From Serratia quinivorans (lineage in GTDB: Bacteria; Pseudomonadota; Gammaproteobacteria; Enterobacterales; Enterobacteriaceae), in contig NZ_CAMKGL010000001.1 of NCBI RefSeq assembly GCF_946227985.1, positions 372,001-436,000 of the forward strand: a stretch of 64,000 bases of DNA, given 5' to 3'. The notes beneath the pieces are model-generated. The model worked only from the letters and a program-made list of their open reading frames with translations, was not told where the DNA came from and did not search any database. Below are positions 18,494 through 25,958 of the stretch, piece by piece (the stretch's first letter is position 1; the number at the start of each line of letters is the position of its first letter). Position numbers and translations under genes: made by a program.

Positions 18494-18513
18494 GGGGCGA
18501 AAGTTTTCGCCCC
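18494..18513. terminator. Hairpin ending the ABC-monooxygenase operon
   Basis: The palindrome GGGGCGAAA-GT-TTTCGCCCC lies 30 bases after the last gene of the operon. The T tract is poor, so termination strength is uncertain. A related GGGGCGAA palindrome occurs at 59517. Confidence 0.5.
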
Positions 18514-18715
18514 CAAGCAATTTAAGATAATAATTACCTTTTAAGGCATATCTTTAACGTTATTAACAAAGCGACATAACTCTTGTCGGAATTATAACGA
18601 AGAACTCAAATTGCATAAATTGCTCGCCGTCATGAATGCTCCGATACTCGACCCATCAATGGATTTAATTAAGATCAGAAAATCTTTGTAGGTCTGAGGG
18701 TATTTTTGATGGGAC

Positions 18716-19633
18716 ATGGGCGCGATGGGAAGTTTTTTTAAGCAGATATACCGTTATTCACATTCTCGCCCCTACCGGCATAATGAAAATCTCTGGCCCT
18801 ATGTAAAAATAGAACGTGCTGCCAGTGGAGAGGTTGTCGTACTTCATTATAAAAAGCAGATTGTTCCTATAGTCGGGTTGTCCGCGCTGAAAGACAGTTG
18901 CCAAGGGCCAATACTGTTGACGGCCACTGGGCCATCGGTGAACTCCATTTGCTTTGGCGATATTCCTGAAATGCCGGCTCTCGGGGTCAATGGCGCTTAT
19001 TACTTAAGCTCGAAGGTGAGTTTTCGCTTTTATGTTATTGTCGATATGGGATTTATCGATCAACGACCTGACATTATTAAAGAGATCATTCTGGCAACGG
19101 GTTTAATCCTGTTCACTACGGTCCACGGCGTGGCGAAAATAATCGATCGCTTCACGCTGGCTGGCGTGAAGTGCCAGTTCGCCGTCATCGAAGATGCAGC
19201 TTTCAAGATTTATAGCCCAAGAATAAATCCTCTGGCGCTGTGGGATCATTACCGCCACGACTGTGATGTTCATTTTTCCTCTGTCTGTAAATCCATTGGC
19301 TTTAGTCATGATATTCGGCATGGCATTTGCGATGCCGGCACGGTGGTGTATTGGGCGTTTCAGATCATCGCCTTCCTGGGGTTTAAACAGATATTTATTG
19401 CCGGGCTGGATATGAACAATTTCCATTTACCACGTTTCTATGAAACGCCAGAAAACAAACTGCCGACATTTTTACCCGAAAAGGTTGAAGATATGATCAT
19501 TCCAGCATTTAGCCACGCCGCTGAAAGAATGAGAATCAACAATATCGCCGTAAAGAATTTTTCATTGGCGAGCGCCATAGATACCCGTATTTTTGAAAAG
19601 GTTGATTGCAGTGATTTTTTCAAAAAAAACTGA
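18716..19633 (+). CDS. WaaZ-like lipopolysaccharide core protein
   Basis: About 305 residues. It shows the layout of WaaZ/RfaZ, implicated in adding a third Kdo to the LPS core: an N-terminal nucleotide-sugar-like LLTATGPSVNSI and GVNGAYYL pair near residues 62-95, then GICDAGTVVYWAFQII near 205 and a GLDMNNF...RFYETPENKLP segment near 230. These parallel E. coli WaaZ as I remember it. The start is uncertain between 18716 and 18725. Base composition is lower in GC than the operon before it, a common trait of surface-polysaccharide genes. The ligase gene overlaps its 3' end. Confidence 0.7.
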   Translation: MGAMGSFFKQIYRYSHSRPYRHNENLWPYVKIERAASGEVVVLHYKKQIVPIVGLSALKDSCQGPILLTATGPSVNSICFGDIPEMPALGVNGAYYLSSKVSFRFYVIVDMGFIDQRPDIIKEIILATGLILFTTVHGVAKIIDRFTLAGVKCQFAVIEDAAFKIYSPRINPLALWDHYRHDCDVHFSSVCKSIGFSHDIRHGICDAGTVVYWAFQIIAFLGFKQIFIAGLDMNNFHLPRFYETPENKLPTFLPEKVEDMIIPAFSHAAERMRINNIAVKNFSLASAIDTRIFEKVDCSDFFKKN

Positions 19634-20777
19634 TGTCGCCAACCTGATTGCTGTTTACGCTTTTTTGGTCTTTTTATTTTTTAGCGCCATTTTTTGCGGT
19701 CATACCCGGGTGAATAATCTATTTCATATCTCGGCATTTTTTTTCCTGCTGACGCTGGCCACCCGACCGGAATTCCGTCAGGCCTGGCTTGGCAGGCGTG
19801 CTGCACTCATCGGTATAGCCTTGGCAGCGTATTTTTTGGCGTACTACTCCGCCAGTAATTTCTGGGGAGGCACACCGGAAGATGCGCTGTCTGCTCTGAC
19901 GCATAGCGCTTATATTTTGATTTATCTCGGCCTGTGGGTCTCGGTGTTGGATAGCCCTCGCCGTAATCTGTTACTTTGTGCCGTGATTGCCGGTATCACC
20001 TTGCTTTGTCTGTATCTGACATGGGGGGATTACCACCAAATTTATACCCTCAGAGAAACGTCTGACGCCAATCCCGGCCCGCGTAATGTGATCGATCTTG
20101 CCGGTTATGCTGCATTGGGCATTATTTTGAGCCTGATGGTTTTTCGTGAAACCCAACAAAAAAAGGTCCTGCTGACGATCCCACTGTTTTTTGCCTTTAT
20201 GGTGCTGACACAAAGTCGCGGGCCTTTGATTGCCTTAATGGCGGCGCTGGCGTTAACCACGCATTACCGTGCGCTGAATAAAAAGTTGGCCATGCGCATT
20301 GTGGCGATGACGATATTTACCGCAGGCATGGTGCTATGGTCATCCATCGGGGAAATACTGATTACGCGTTTTGCCGAGTTGTATCAGCAGAGCTTTGTGC
20401 GGATGAGCATCTGGCGACACAGCCTGGCGTTGATAGAACAGGCGCCGTTTTTCGGCTATGGATTTGATAAAGAACTGACGTTTACCAATTATACCGGCGA
20501 GTTTATTCATACGACTCACAGCCTGTATCTGGGGGCGTTGCTCAAAGGCGGGCTGGTGGGCTTTTGCCTGTTCATCACGTTGCTGACGTTTGGCGCGCGG
20601 CTTGCCGTGCGCCATCTCAGGGCCGGACGGCGGCTGGAGGCAGCGTTATACCTGTTTATGCTGATCTTCTACTGCTCACAGGGCATGTTTGTTATCGCGA
20701 ATCCGGCCGAGTTTTGGTACCTGTTCTGGTTCCCCTTGGCTGTGGTGTTCGCCCAACCCACCTCAATGGCGCGTTAG
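19611..20777 (+). CDS. O-antigen ligase-like membrane protein
   Basis: A polytopic protein of about 388 residues with ten or more membrane helices and a large periplasmic loop near residues 260-320. Around residue 280 it has the segments EQAPFFGYGFDKE and HTTHSLYLGALLKGG, the usual Wzy/WaaL-family loop. O-antigen ligases join undecaprenyl-linked polymer to the lipid A core in the periplasm. I chose the GTG at 19611 because AAAAGG lies about 9 bases upstream; a TTG at 19593 is in the same frame. It overlaps the WaaZ-like gene by 23 bases and the convergent GT9 gene by 15. A Wzy polymerase cannot be excluded. Confidence 0.75.
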   Translation: MIFSKKTDVANLIAVYAFLVFLFFSAIFCGHTRVNNLFHISAFFFLLTLATRPEFRQAWLGRRAALIGIALAAYFLAYYSASNFWGGTPEDALSALTHSAYILIYLGLWVSVLDSPRRNLLLCAVIAGITLLCLYLTWGDYHQIYTLRETSDANPGPRNVIDLAGYAALGIILSLMVFRETQQKKVLLTIPLFFAFMVLTQSRGPLIALMAALALTTHYRALNKKLAMRIVAMTIFTAGMVLWSSIGEILITRFAELYQQSFVRMSIWRHSLALIEQAPFFGYGFDKELTFTNYTGEFIHTTHSLYLGALLKGGLVGFCLFITLLTFGARLAVRHLRAGRRLEAALYLFMLIFYCSQGMFVIANPAEFWYLFWFPLAVVFAQPTSMAR

Positions 20778-21863
20778 GGCCAACGCGTTCGTCACTTTTT
20801 CAAATACCTGACTTTCACTGATGATGCTGAGGGGTTGGCGGCGTTGAGCCGTAGTGAGCGATTGGGCATCAACCGACACGTTCATTACCTGATGCAGTTC
20901 GCGATTTTGATAAGGGCCGGTGTGCTGCGGATTAGCCGTGACAAACAGGCTGATGGTCGGGGTTTTCAGGGCAACGGCCAGATGCAATGGGCCGGTGTCG
21001 CCAGTGACCAATACCTGCAGGTTTGACATCACCGCCAGCAGTTGCGGCAGGGTGGTTTTGCCGATATGGCTGACCACGCGTTGCCGTTCGGCCTCTGTCA
21101 GCCCCGCGATAAATTCTTGCTCTATAGACAGCTCTTTTGGCGAGCCGACTAATTCGATTTGATGGTGCGGCGACTGCGCCAGCAACAGTTTTGCCAGGCG
21201 AATAAACTGACCGACGGGCCAGCAACGCAGCGTTTCAGACGCGCCCATTTGAAAACCGATCGGGATTTTATCTGCGGTTTTATTCATCGTCGCAAACTCA
21301 ACGGGTATAAACATTTCGCTGTTGTCGGTCTTGCAGCCCAACTGTGCCACTAAATCCAGCTTGCGCTGAATTAAATGGCCGCCGGTACTTTGGCTCACGC
21401 CGCTCAACCAGGGCTCCATGCCGGTGGCTTTGTTGCCGTAGGCGTCCTTGAACACATATTGGCAACCGGCAGTAATGGCGACAATCACGTCGTAAGGGGA
21501 TTTGGAGTGCAGGATGATCGCCAGTTGCGGCTTATGTTTTCGCAACTGGTGAATAATGCTGAGCATGTCCTTGGCTTTATGATCCCAATAAATAACATCA
21601 TTAAAGCAACGGCTGGTCGCGACCAGCTGTTTATTTTTATGGCTGGAAATCAGGGTGATGCTTGCCGTTGGATAGCGTTCACGCACCGCGCGAATGGCCG
21701 GCGTATTAAACATCAGGTCGCCAAGGGCGGTGGTGGAAAAAATAACGATGCGCTCAAAGGTCAGCTCCGGCTTAAAACTGGCTTTCTGCTGGAAGTTGCC
21801 GCCCAACCGGGTGTACATATGAAGACAGGCGTTGGCCGCTGTTATTTTCCACTGTTTCGACAT
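20763..21863 (-). CDS. Glycosyltransferase family 9 (heptosyltransferase-like)
   Basis: A 366-residue GT-B enzyme of the ADP-heptose:LPS heptosyltransferase family. It has the N-terminal FSTTALGDLMFNTPAIRAVRERYP near residue 42 (read in pieces), and the C-terminal nucleotide-binding VTGDTGPLHLAVALKTPTISLF near residue 292. It most resembles WaaQ-type core heptosyltransferases, but the specificity is not assigned. It converges on the ligase gene with a 15-base overlap, so the three genes form a compact LPS-core locus on both strands. Confidence 0.8.
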   Translation of the reverse strand: MSKQWKITAANACLHMYTRLGGNFQQKASFKPELTFERIVIFSTTALGDLMFNTPAIRAVRERYPTASITLISSHKNKQLVATSRCFNDVIYWDHKAKDMLSIIHQLRKHKPQLAIILHSKSPYDVIVAITAGCQYVFKDAYGNKATGMEPWLSGVSQSTGGHLIQRKLDLVAQLGCKTDNSEMFIPVEFATMNKTADKIPIGFQMGASETLRCWPVGQFIRLAKLLLAQSPHHQIELVGSPKELSIEQEFIAGLTEAERQRVVSHIGKTTLPQLLAVMSNLQVLVTGDTGPLHLAVALKTPTISLFVTANPQHTGPYQNRELHQVMNVSVDAQSLTTAQRRQPLSIISESQVFEKVTNALALTRH

Positions 21864-22009
21864 CTTGTTTCGCTTTGAGTTAATTGGCGCGCCGGTCTGG
21901 CATCTGCATCATATGACGTTTGTCCTGGTGGGCCAATGGTCGGCAATAGTTTGCTACATATGCTTGCGCAACCTTGATAAAGGGGCAGCGAGCCACCCCA
22001 TTTGCTGAG

Positions 22010-22645
22010 TCAATCTTGCCAAACCTGTGTGCTGCGCGGCGTATCCATCCGGTAATCAGAATAGTGACGCGTGAAAATTTCACGGCCCAGATCGCGGGCA
22101 GCCTGCAGCGGATTACGTGGATCACGGCTGACTTCTCCCCGATTGTTGCCCGCGCCCTGAACCACCCCGACGAACTCGCAATGCGAGTAACGGCTGAATT
22201 CCTGAATTTGATGCACGATCCCCATAGCTCCGCCGGGATAGGTTTCCTCCGAGGCCACCGTCAGCCCGATGCGTTTACCCCTCATGCGTTGATGCACCTG
22301 TTCGGCTTCAGGGTAGGCGTTGGAGTAATAGCTGAAAGAGCGATCGAAAAAGGCTTTGGTTTGCGCCGACATGCCGTACCAGTATAGCGGGGTGCAAAAT
22401 ACTGCCGCATCCGCCGGCAAGAAGTGCTCCAGAAACAGTTCGCCATAGCGATCGGCAGGTGGCGAGGTATGGCGTTCGTCCGTCAGAAAACCGCTGATGT
22501 AATCATCCAAAAAATGCAGGCTGGCTTCGGTGCCGACGTCGGCGGCTCCTGCCATCACGGCCTGCGCCAATGCTGCACTGTTGCCGTCACGACGTGGGCT
22601 GCCCACCAGGACGATAAGGCGTTTGGGTTGCTGAGATGAATTCAT
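22010..22645 (-). CDS. NAD(P)H-dependent FMN reductase / flavodoxin-like protein
   Basis: A 211-residue flavodoxin-fold protein. The phosphate-binding loop is at the N-terminus (LVGSPRRDGNSAALAQ near residue 11), and the second flavin contact is TPLYWYGMSAQTKAFFDR near residue 87. The start at 22645 is chosen for a GGAGCG ribosome-binding site 6 bases before; an upstream ATG at 22669 is in frame. Such proteins reduce quinones, azo compounds or iron. It is divergent from a LysR gene with about 120 bases between starts, the classical regulator-target arrangement. Confidence 0.82.
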   Translation of the reverse strand: MNSSQQPKRLIVLVGSPRRDGNSAALAQAVMAGAADVGTEASLHFLDDYISGFLTDERHTSPPADRYGELFLEHFLPADAAVFCTPLYWYGMSAQTKAFFDRSFSYYSNAYPEAEQVHQRMRGKRIGLTVASEETYPGGAMGIVHQIQEFSRYSHCEFVGVVQGAGNNRGEVSRDPRNPLQAARDLGREIFTRHYSDYRMDTPRSTQVWQD

Positions 22646-22732
22646 GTCACGCTCCGTTTTACTGACCATAGATATAAGGTAGCCAATTTACGGTGCTCAA
22701 AGAGTCAGTGACAAATGACGGCTATTCTTTCA

Positions 22733-22751
22733 GGATGAGTTAAATTCATCC
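22733..22751. promoter_or_regulatory. Inverted repeat, possible LysR operator
   Basis: GGATGA and TCATCC are perfect complements around a 7-base AT-rich spacer. The repeat lies 16 bases upstream of the GcvA-like gene, in the divergent intergenic region shared with the flavodoxin-like reductase. Confidence 0.4.
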
Positions 22752-22766
22752 GTATGGAGTTTGATC

Positions 22767-23648
22767 ATGTTTGCCACGCTCCCGGTTACTGCATTGCGAA
22801 CCTTTGAATCCGCTGCCCGCCTGCGCAGTTTTAAACAGGCTGCACTGGAACTGGCGGTAACCCCGACGGCGGTATCGCATCAGATCAAGGCGCTTGAGCA
22901 GCAGTTGGGCTTTGCCTTGTTCGATCGGGTGCCGCGCGGTGTGCGGCTAACGCAGAAGGGCGAGCGTTTGTTCGCCGGGGTGCATACCGCTTTGCTCGAT
23001 GTGGCAACCACGCTGGATGCGATACGACCGGTTCCCAGTACCGGCTCACTGTGTGTTTCCGTCACCCATTCTTTCGCCGCATTGTGGCTGGTCCCGCGCC
23101 TGGGGCGCTTTTATCAGGCTTACCCGCACTATTTGGTACGCCTGGAGGCCTGCGGTGAAGTGATTGATCTACAGCAGGACGCCAGCGTGGACATTGCTAT
23201 TCGCTACAGCAGTACCGACTACCCGAAGTTGCATCAGGCTGCGCGGCTGGAAGAGAGCTTTGGTGTCTACGGTGCCCCGGATTTGTGTTCAACGGGGCAA
23301 CAAGCGCCCTCGCTGATCACCGTTCACTGGCATGACTCCACCCTGTATGAAACCGGCTGGCGCGAGTGGTGCCAGGCTGCGGGTGTCGACTGGTGGCAAC
23401 GGCATACCGCGTTGCGGGCTTATGACGAAGAGCATTATGCTTTGCAGGCGGCGGTGGCCGGGCAGGGGCTGGTGCTGGCCAGTTCGGTGATGGTGTCGGA
23501 CCTGGTGCGTAACGGGTTGCTGGTATCCTATCGGCCGGAGGTTTGCGTACCGGGTGCGGCTTATACCGCGCTGTGCGTACCTGGGCGCGAACGGCACCCG
23601 CCGGTACGGGCATTTCTGGATTGGCTGCACCAGGAGATTTCGCGCTGA
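22767..23648 (+). CDS. LysR-family regulator, GcvA-like
   Basis: A 293-residue LysR protein. Its helix-turn-helix (SFKQAALELAVTPTAVSHQIKALEQQLG near residues 23-50) is of the GcvA/AmpR-like group. The ATG at 22767 has TGGAG 9 bases upstream; a TTG at 22761 is possible. A GGATGA-N7-TCATCC inverted repeat spans 22733-22751 just before the gene and could be its own operator. The divergent flavodoxin-like reductase is the obvious candidate target. Confidence 0.87.
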   Translation: MFATLPVTALRTFESAARLRSFKQAALELAVTPTAVSHQIKALEQQLGFALFDRVPRGVRLTQKGERLFAGVHTALLDVATTLDAIRPVPSTGSLCVSVTHSFAALWLVPRLGRFYQAYPHYLVRLEACGEVIDLQQDASVDIAIRYSSTDYPKLHQAARLEESFGVYGAPDLCSTGQQAPSLITVHWHDSTLYETGWREWCQAAGVDWWQRHTALRAYDEEHYALQAAVAGQGLVLASSVMVSDLVRNGLLVSYRPEVCVPGAAYTALCVPGRERHPPVRAFLDWLHQEISR

Positions 23649-23735
23649 GCCACCGCACAAAATAAAAGTTTTTCTGGCGTGAGGCATGGGAATATCAGAT
23701 AACGTTGTTATTCCCTTCCCATGAGAGAGATGTCC

Positions 23736-24323
23736 ATGAGCCAGCCAAGAGTTTCTGATTATCCCATTGATGCACAGTTTATTGAACGTTGGTCGCCGCG
23801 CGCGCTGGCCAATGATGCTATCGACGATGAGACCCTGCTGAGTTTTTTTGAAGCGGCCCGCTGGTCACCTTCGGCCTATAACATTCAGCCGTGGCGTTTT
23901 GCCTACAGCAAGCAGGGTTCGGCCAGCTGGGACAGCTATCTGGATTTCCTGATTGAATTCAATCGCGGTTGGGCGCAGCACGCTTCAGCGCTGGTGGTGA
24001 TTATCTCCAAAACCACCAGTCTGAACGGTGACAAGGAAGTCAGTAACCCGAGCCATGCCTTTGATGCCGGGGCTGCCTGGGCCAACCTGGCGCTGCAGGC
24101 GCATCTGAAAGGTTGGCTGACCCACTGCATGGGCGGTGTTCATCACGACAAAATCAAGGCTGCGTTGAACTTGCCGGACAACTACCAGGTACACGGCATG
24201 GTGGCGATTGGCAAAGCGGGTGATAAATCCCTGCTGCCGGAGTTTCTGCAGCAAAAAGAGATCCCTTCAGGGCGCTTGCCGCTGGAGAAGACGGTGGTAG
24301 AAGGGCTGAACTTTACTCTTTAA
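23736..24323 (+). CDS. Nitroreductase-family protein
   Basis: A 195-residue FMN-dependent nitroreductase-fold protein. It has the N-terminal ERWSPRALAND motif, then AARWSPSAYNIQPWRF near residue 46 (the FMN phosphate-contact region), and a C-terminal MVAIGKAGD. Three ATGs are in frame (23721, 23730, 23736). I chose the last because the GAGAGA stretch sits 6 bases before it. These enzymes reduce nitro compounds or quinones with NAD(P)H. It is monocistronic, between the GcvA-like gene and a terminator. Confidence 0.87.
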   Translation: MSQPRVSDYPIDAQFIERWSPRALANDAIDDETLLSFFEAARWSPSAYNIQPWRFAYSKQGSASWDSYLDFLIEFNRGWAQHASALVVIISKTTSLNGDKEVSNPSHAFDAGAAWANLALQAHLKGWLTHCMGGVHHDKIKAALNLPDNYQVHGMVAIGKAGDKSLLPEFLQQKEIPSGRLPLEKTVVEGLNFTL

Positions 24324-24347
24324 TCACCCGTGTTTTATGCTTATCGG

Positions 24348-24376
24348 CCCGCAGAGTTCCGCTCAGCGGGTTTTTT
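24348..24376 (+). terminator. Rho-independent terminator after nitroreductase gene
   Basis: CCCGC-A-GAG and CTC-A-GCGGG form a stem with one mismatch, followed by six T. It lies 25 bases after the nitroreductase stop codon. Confidence 0.8.
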
Positions 24377-24475
24377 ATGCGCTTGGATTACGAGGTAAAA
24401 CTTTGTGAGTATGTCCAGTGGCGTGATAATCGTTATATAATTATTTACATAGCGATTATCAAAAGAGGGGGCGTC

Positions 24476-24763
24476 ATGAACAATCACTTCGGTAAGGGGC
24501 TGCTGGCCGGTTTGGCTGCGAAGAATGCCGGCCCGGCTTCGGAGCTTTCCCGGTTTTGTTGTGACTACAAACGTGGCTTCGTGCTGGGCTATGCGCACCA
24601 TTTGGCGGAAAGGCTGGGTGACGAAAACCAGGCCGCATTCGAAGCCGGGTTACTGTGCCGGGCGTACAGCCTCAATGGGGAAGTGATGAGCGAGTTCTTC
24701 TCTGGCGGCACTGATCGTCTGGCCGAAAAGTTTTTCTGCGCCGGATATCACCGCGAGCAGTAA
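24476..24763 (+). CDS. yghW: YghW-like small protein (DUF2623)
   Basis: A 95-residue soluble protein. It begins MNNHFGKGLLAGL and contains CCDYKRGFVLGYAH near residue 28, both matching E. coli YghW as I remember it. The function is unknown. The ATG at 24476 has AGAGGGGGCG directly upstream; the frame is open for 33 codons before it, but that part overlaps an AT-rich promoter-like region (TTATATAATTATTTACAT). It is monocistronic. Confidence 0.82.
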   Translation: MNNHFGKGLLAGLAAKNAGPASELSRFCCDYKRGFVLGYAHHLAERLGDENQAAFEAGLLCRAYSLNGEVMSEFFSGGTDRLAEKFFCAGYHREQ

Positions 24764-24800
24764 AATCAGGCCTTATTTCACTCTGGGGTGAAAGCAGGCT

Positions 24801-25400
24801 TCAGGATAAGGCGGCGGCGACATTGCGTAGCTCCGGCAATATCCCCAAGTTTTTCTCCTGCACCAGGTCCTGGTAAATTTTCAGGATCACCGCTTTCACC
24901 ACATCAGAACTCCGTGTCAGGTTCTGCTGTTCCATTATGCTGTTTAATTCAGCCAGTTGCTTTTGACTGACTTTCATCGACAAGCGCTTCGACGATTTGG
25001 CATTCGCCAACTCGCTGCCTAACAGCGTTTTTAGTTCTTGTTGTTGATAGCGGCCGGTGTTGAGCGCATGGAGGTAGTAAAGGATCAGCGTTTTATGAAA
25101 ATTCTCATCCAGCGCATCATCTATTTTTTGCGTGGCAACGTTCAGAATATCGAGATAGTGCGCCGGAACCCGCACTTCCAGCGCTGATTTAGCCTGCTCA
25201 AACTCGCTTTTAATGCGCGGTGTGGACTGGGCCGGAACGCTAACCACCGCATCACACTGGTTGCAGACGGCGGCTAAAATATTCCTCACTGCGCCGCGGC
25301 GATCGCTGAAGTCCACATCACGTAAACGATAGGTTGCCATTGTTCGGCCGCAGTTTTGGCACAGAACGCTGCGCGTATCGCCTTCTTTAACAATTCTCAT
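24801..25400 (-). CDS. Antitoxin with MqsA-type zinc ribbon and probable ribbon-helix-helix domain
   Basis: A 199-residue protein. Residues 14-50 carry two CxxC pairs (CQNCGRTM and CNQC), the layout of the MqsA/YgiT zinc-binding domain that grips MqsR. Instead of the XRE helix-turn-helix found in MqsA, the C-terminal part (about residues 140-185) reads KRLSMKVSQKQLAELNSI then SSDVVKAVILKIYQDLV, which looks like a ribbon-helix-helix DNA-binding fold. It is downstream of an MqsR-like gene by 18 bases, toxin first, as in mqsRA. The antitoxin role is inferred from pairing and the zinc ribbon; the RHH call is by eye. Confidence 0.7.
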   Translation of the reverse strand: MRIVKEGDTRSVLCQNCGRTMATYRLRDVDFSDRRGAVRNILAAVCNQCDAVVSVPAQSTPRIKSEFEQAKSALEVRVPAHYLDILNVATQKIDDALDENFHKTLILYYLHALNTGRYQQQELKTLLGSELANAKSSKRLSMKVSQKQLAELNSIMEQQNLTRSSDVVKAVILKIYQDLVQEKNLGILPELRNVAAALS

Positions 25401-25418
25401 TGTGAGCTCCTTGCTGAA

Positions 25419-25715
25419 TTATTGATGCACGCTGATAAAGATGATGTCGGGTTCTATAAAATAAAATTTCACGTACCAATAGCAACCTGACTGCCAGGGG
25501 CGAAGAATGTGGACATCAATCGTGGCGTCCTGGTGATGCGGGCAGCACTGATACGCATCTCCACCCGTTTTCCTGATAAGTTCAATCACCCCGTTTTCAT
25601 CAACCTGGCCGGTAGCAAACAGATTTTTTACATCGATATTGCCACGTACCTCGTGGTCATACGCGCCTTGCTGAAGACAGCGTATGGCCAGTTGCTTTAC
25701 ATCCCTGAATCCCAT
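25419..25715 (-). CDS. MqsR-like ribonuclease toxin
   Basis: A 98-residue protein, the size of MqsR (98). By hand alignment the C-terminal half shares a D-x-Y-x7-D-x-T-I-x5-R-P pattern and the final (Y)(V/L)K strand followed by a hydrophobic strand with the E. coli toxin. MqsR is a RelE-fold mRNA interferase that cuts at GCU. The start has AGGGAGAT 3-9 bases upstream. The first gene of the pair, it is preceded by a perfect inverted repeat (25731-25750). Overall identity to MqsR is low, so the family call is moderate. Confidence 0.65.
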   Translation of the reverse strand: MGFRDVKQLAIRCLQQGAYDHEVRGNIDVKNLFATGQVDENGVIELIRKTGGDAYQCCPHHQDATIDVHILRPWQSGCYWYVKFYFIEPDIIFISVHQ

Positions 25716-25730
25716 CTTATCTCCCTATTT

Positions 25731-25750
25731 TGTACGATAATTTACGTACA
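25731..25750. promoter_or_regulatory. Palindromic operator of the MqsR-like toxin-antitoxin operon
   Basis: TGTACG-N8-CGTACA is a perfect inverted repeat with an AT-only spacer, 16 bases upstream of the toxin start codon. It differs from the AACCT/AGGTT operator of E. coli MqsA and fits better with a different DNA-binding domain in the antitoxin. Confidence 0.55.
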
Positions 25751-25915
25751 TGCAAGCTGTCTGAAGTATTTAATCGCAGCCAAGTGTACTGAGGGACGAG
25801 GCAGGGCAGCCAAGCAATGTGGGTGAATAACCGGAGAAAAAGATGAAAAGGCGGGATACCTCGCAGACTACTGTAACGGGCACCTTTCTGCATACCCAGC
25901 CTGACGGGCAACGAC

Positions 25916-25941
25916 AGCCCAGTTCAAACATGAACTGGGCT
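25916..25941. terminator. Hairpin downstream of penicillin acylase gene
   Basis: AGCCCAGTTCA and TGAACTGGGCT are perfect 11-base complements around a 4-base loop, 17 bases beyond the acylase stop codon. There is no long T tract on either strand. Confidence 0.55.
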
Positions 25942-25958
25942 TCAAACACTATCGGGCT

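Noticed and set aside
18541..18715. Search for a JUMPstart/ops element before the LPS genes
   Set aside because: No GGCGGTAG word was found in the upstream region, so RfaH control cannot be claimed.
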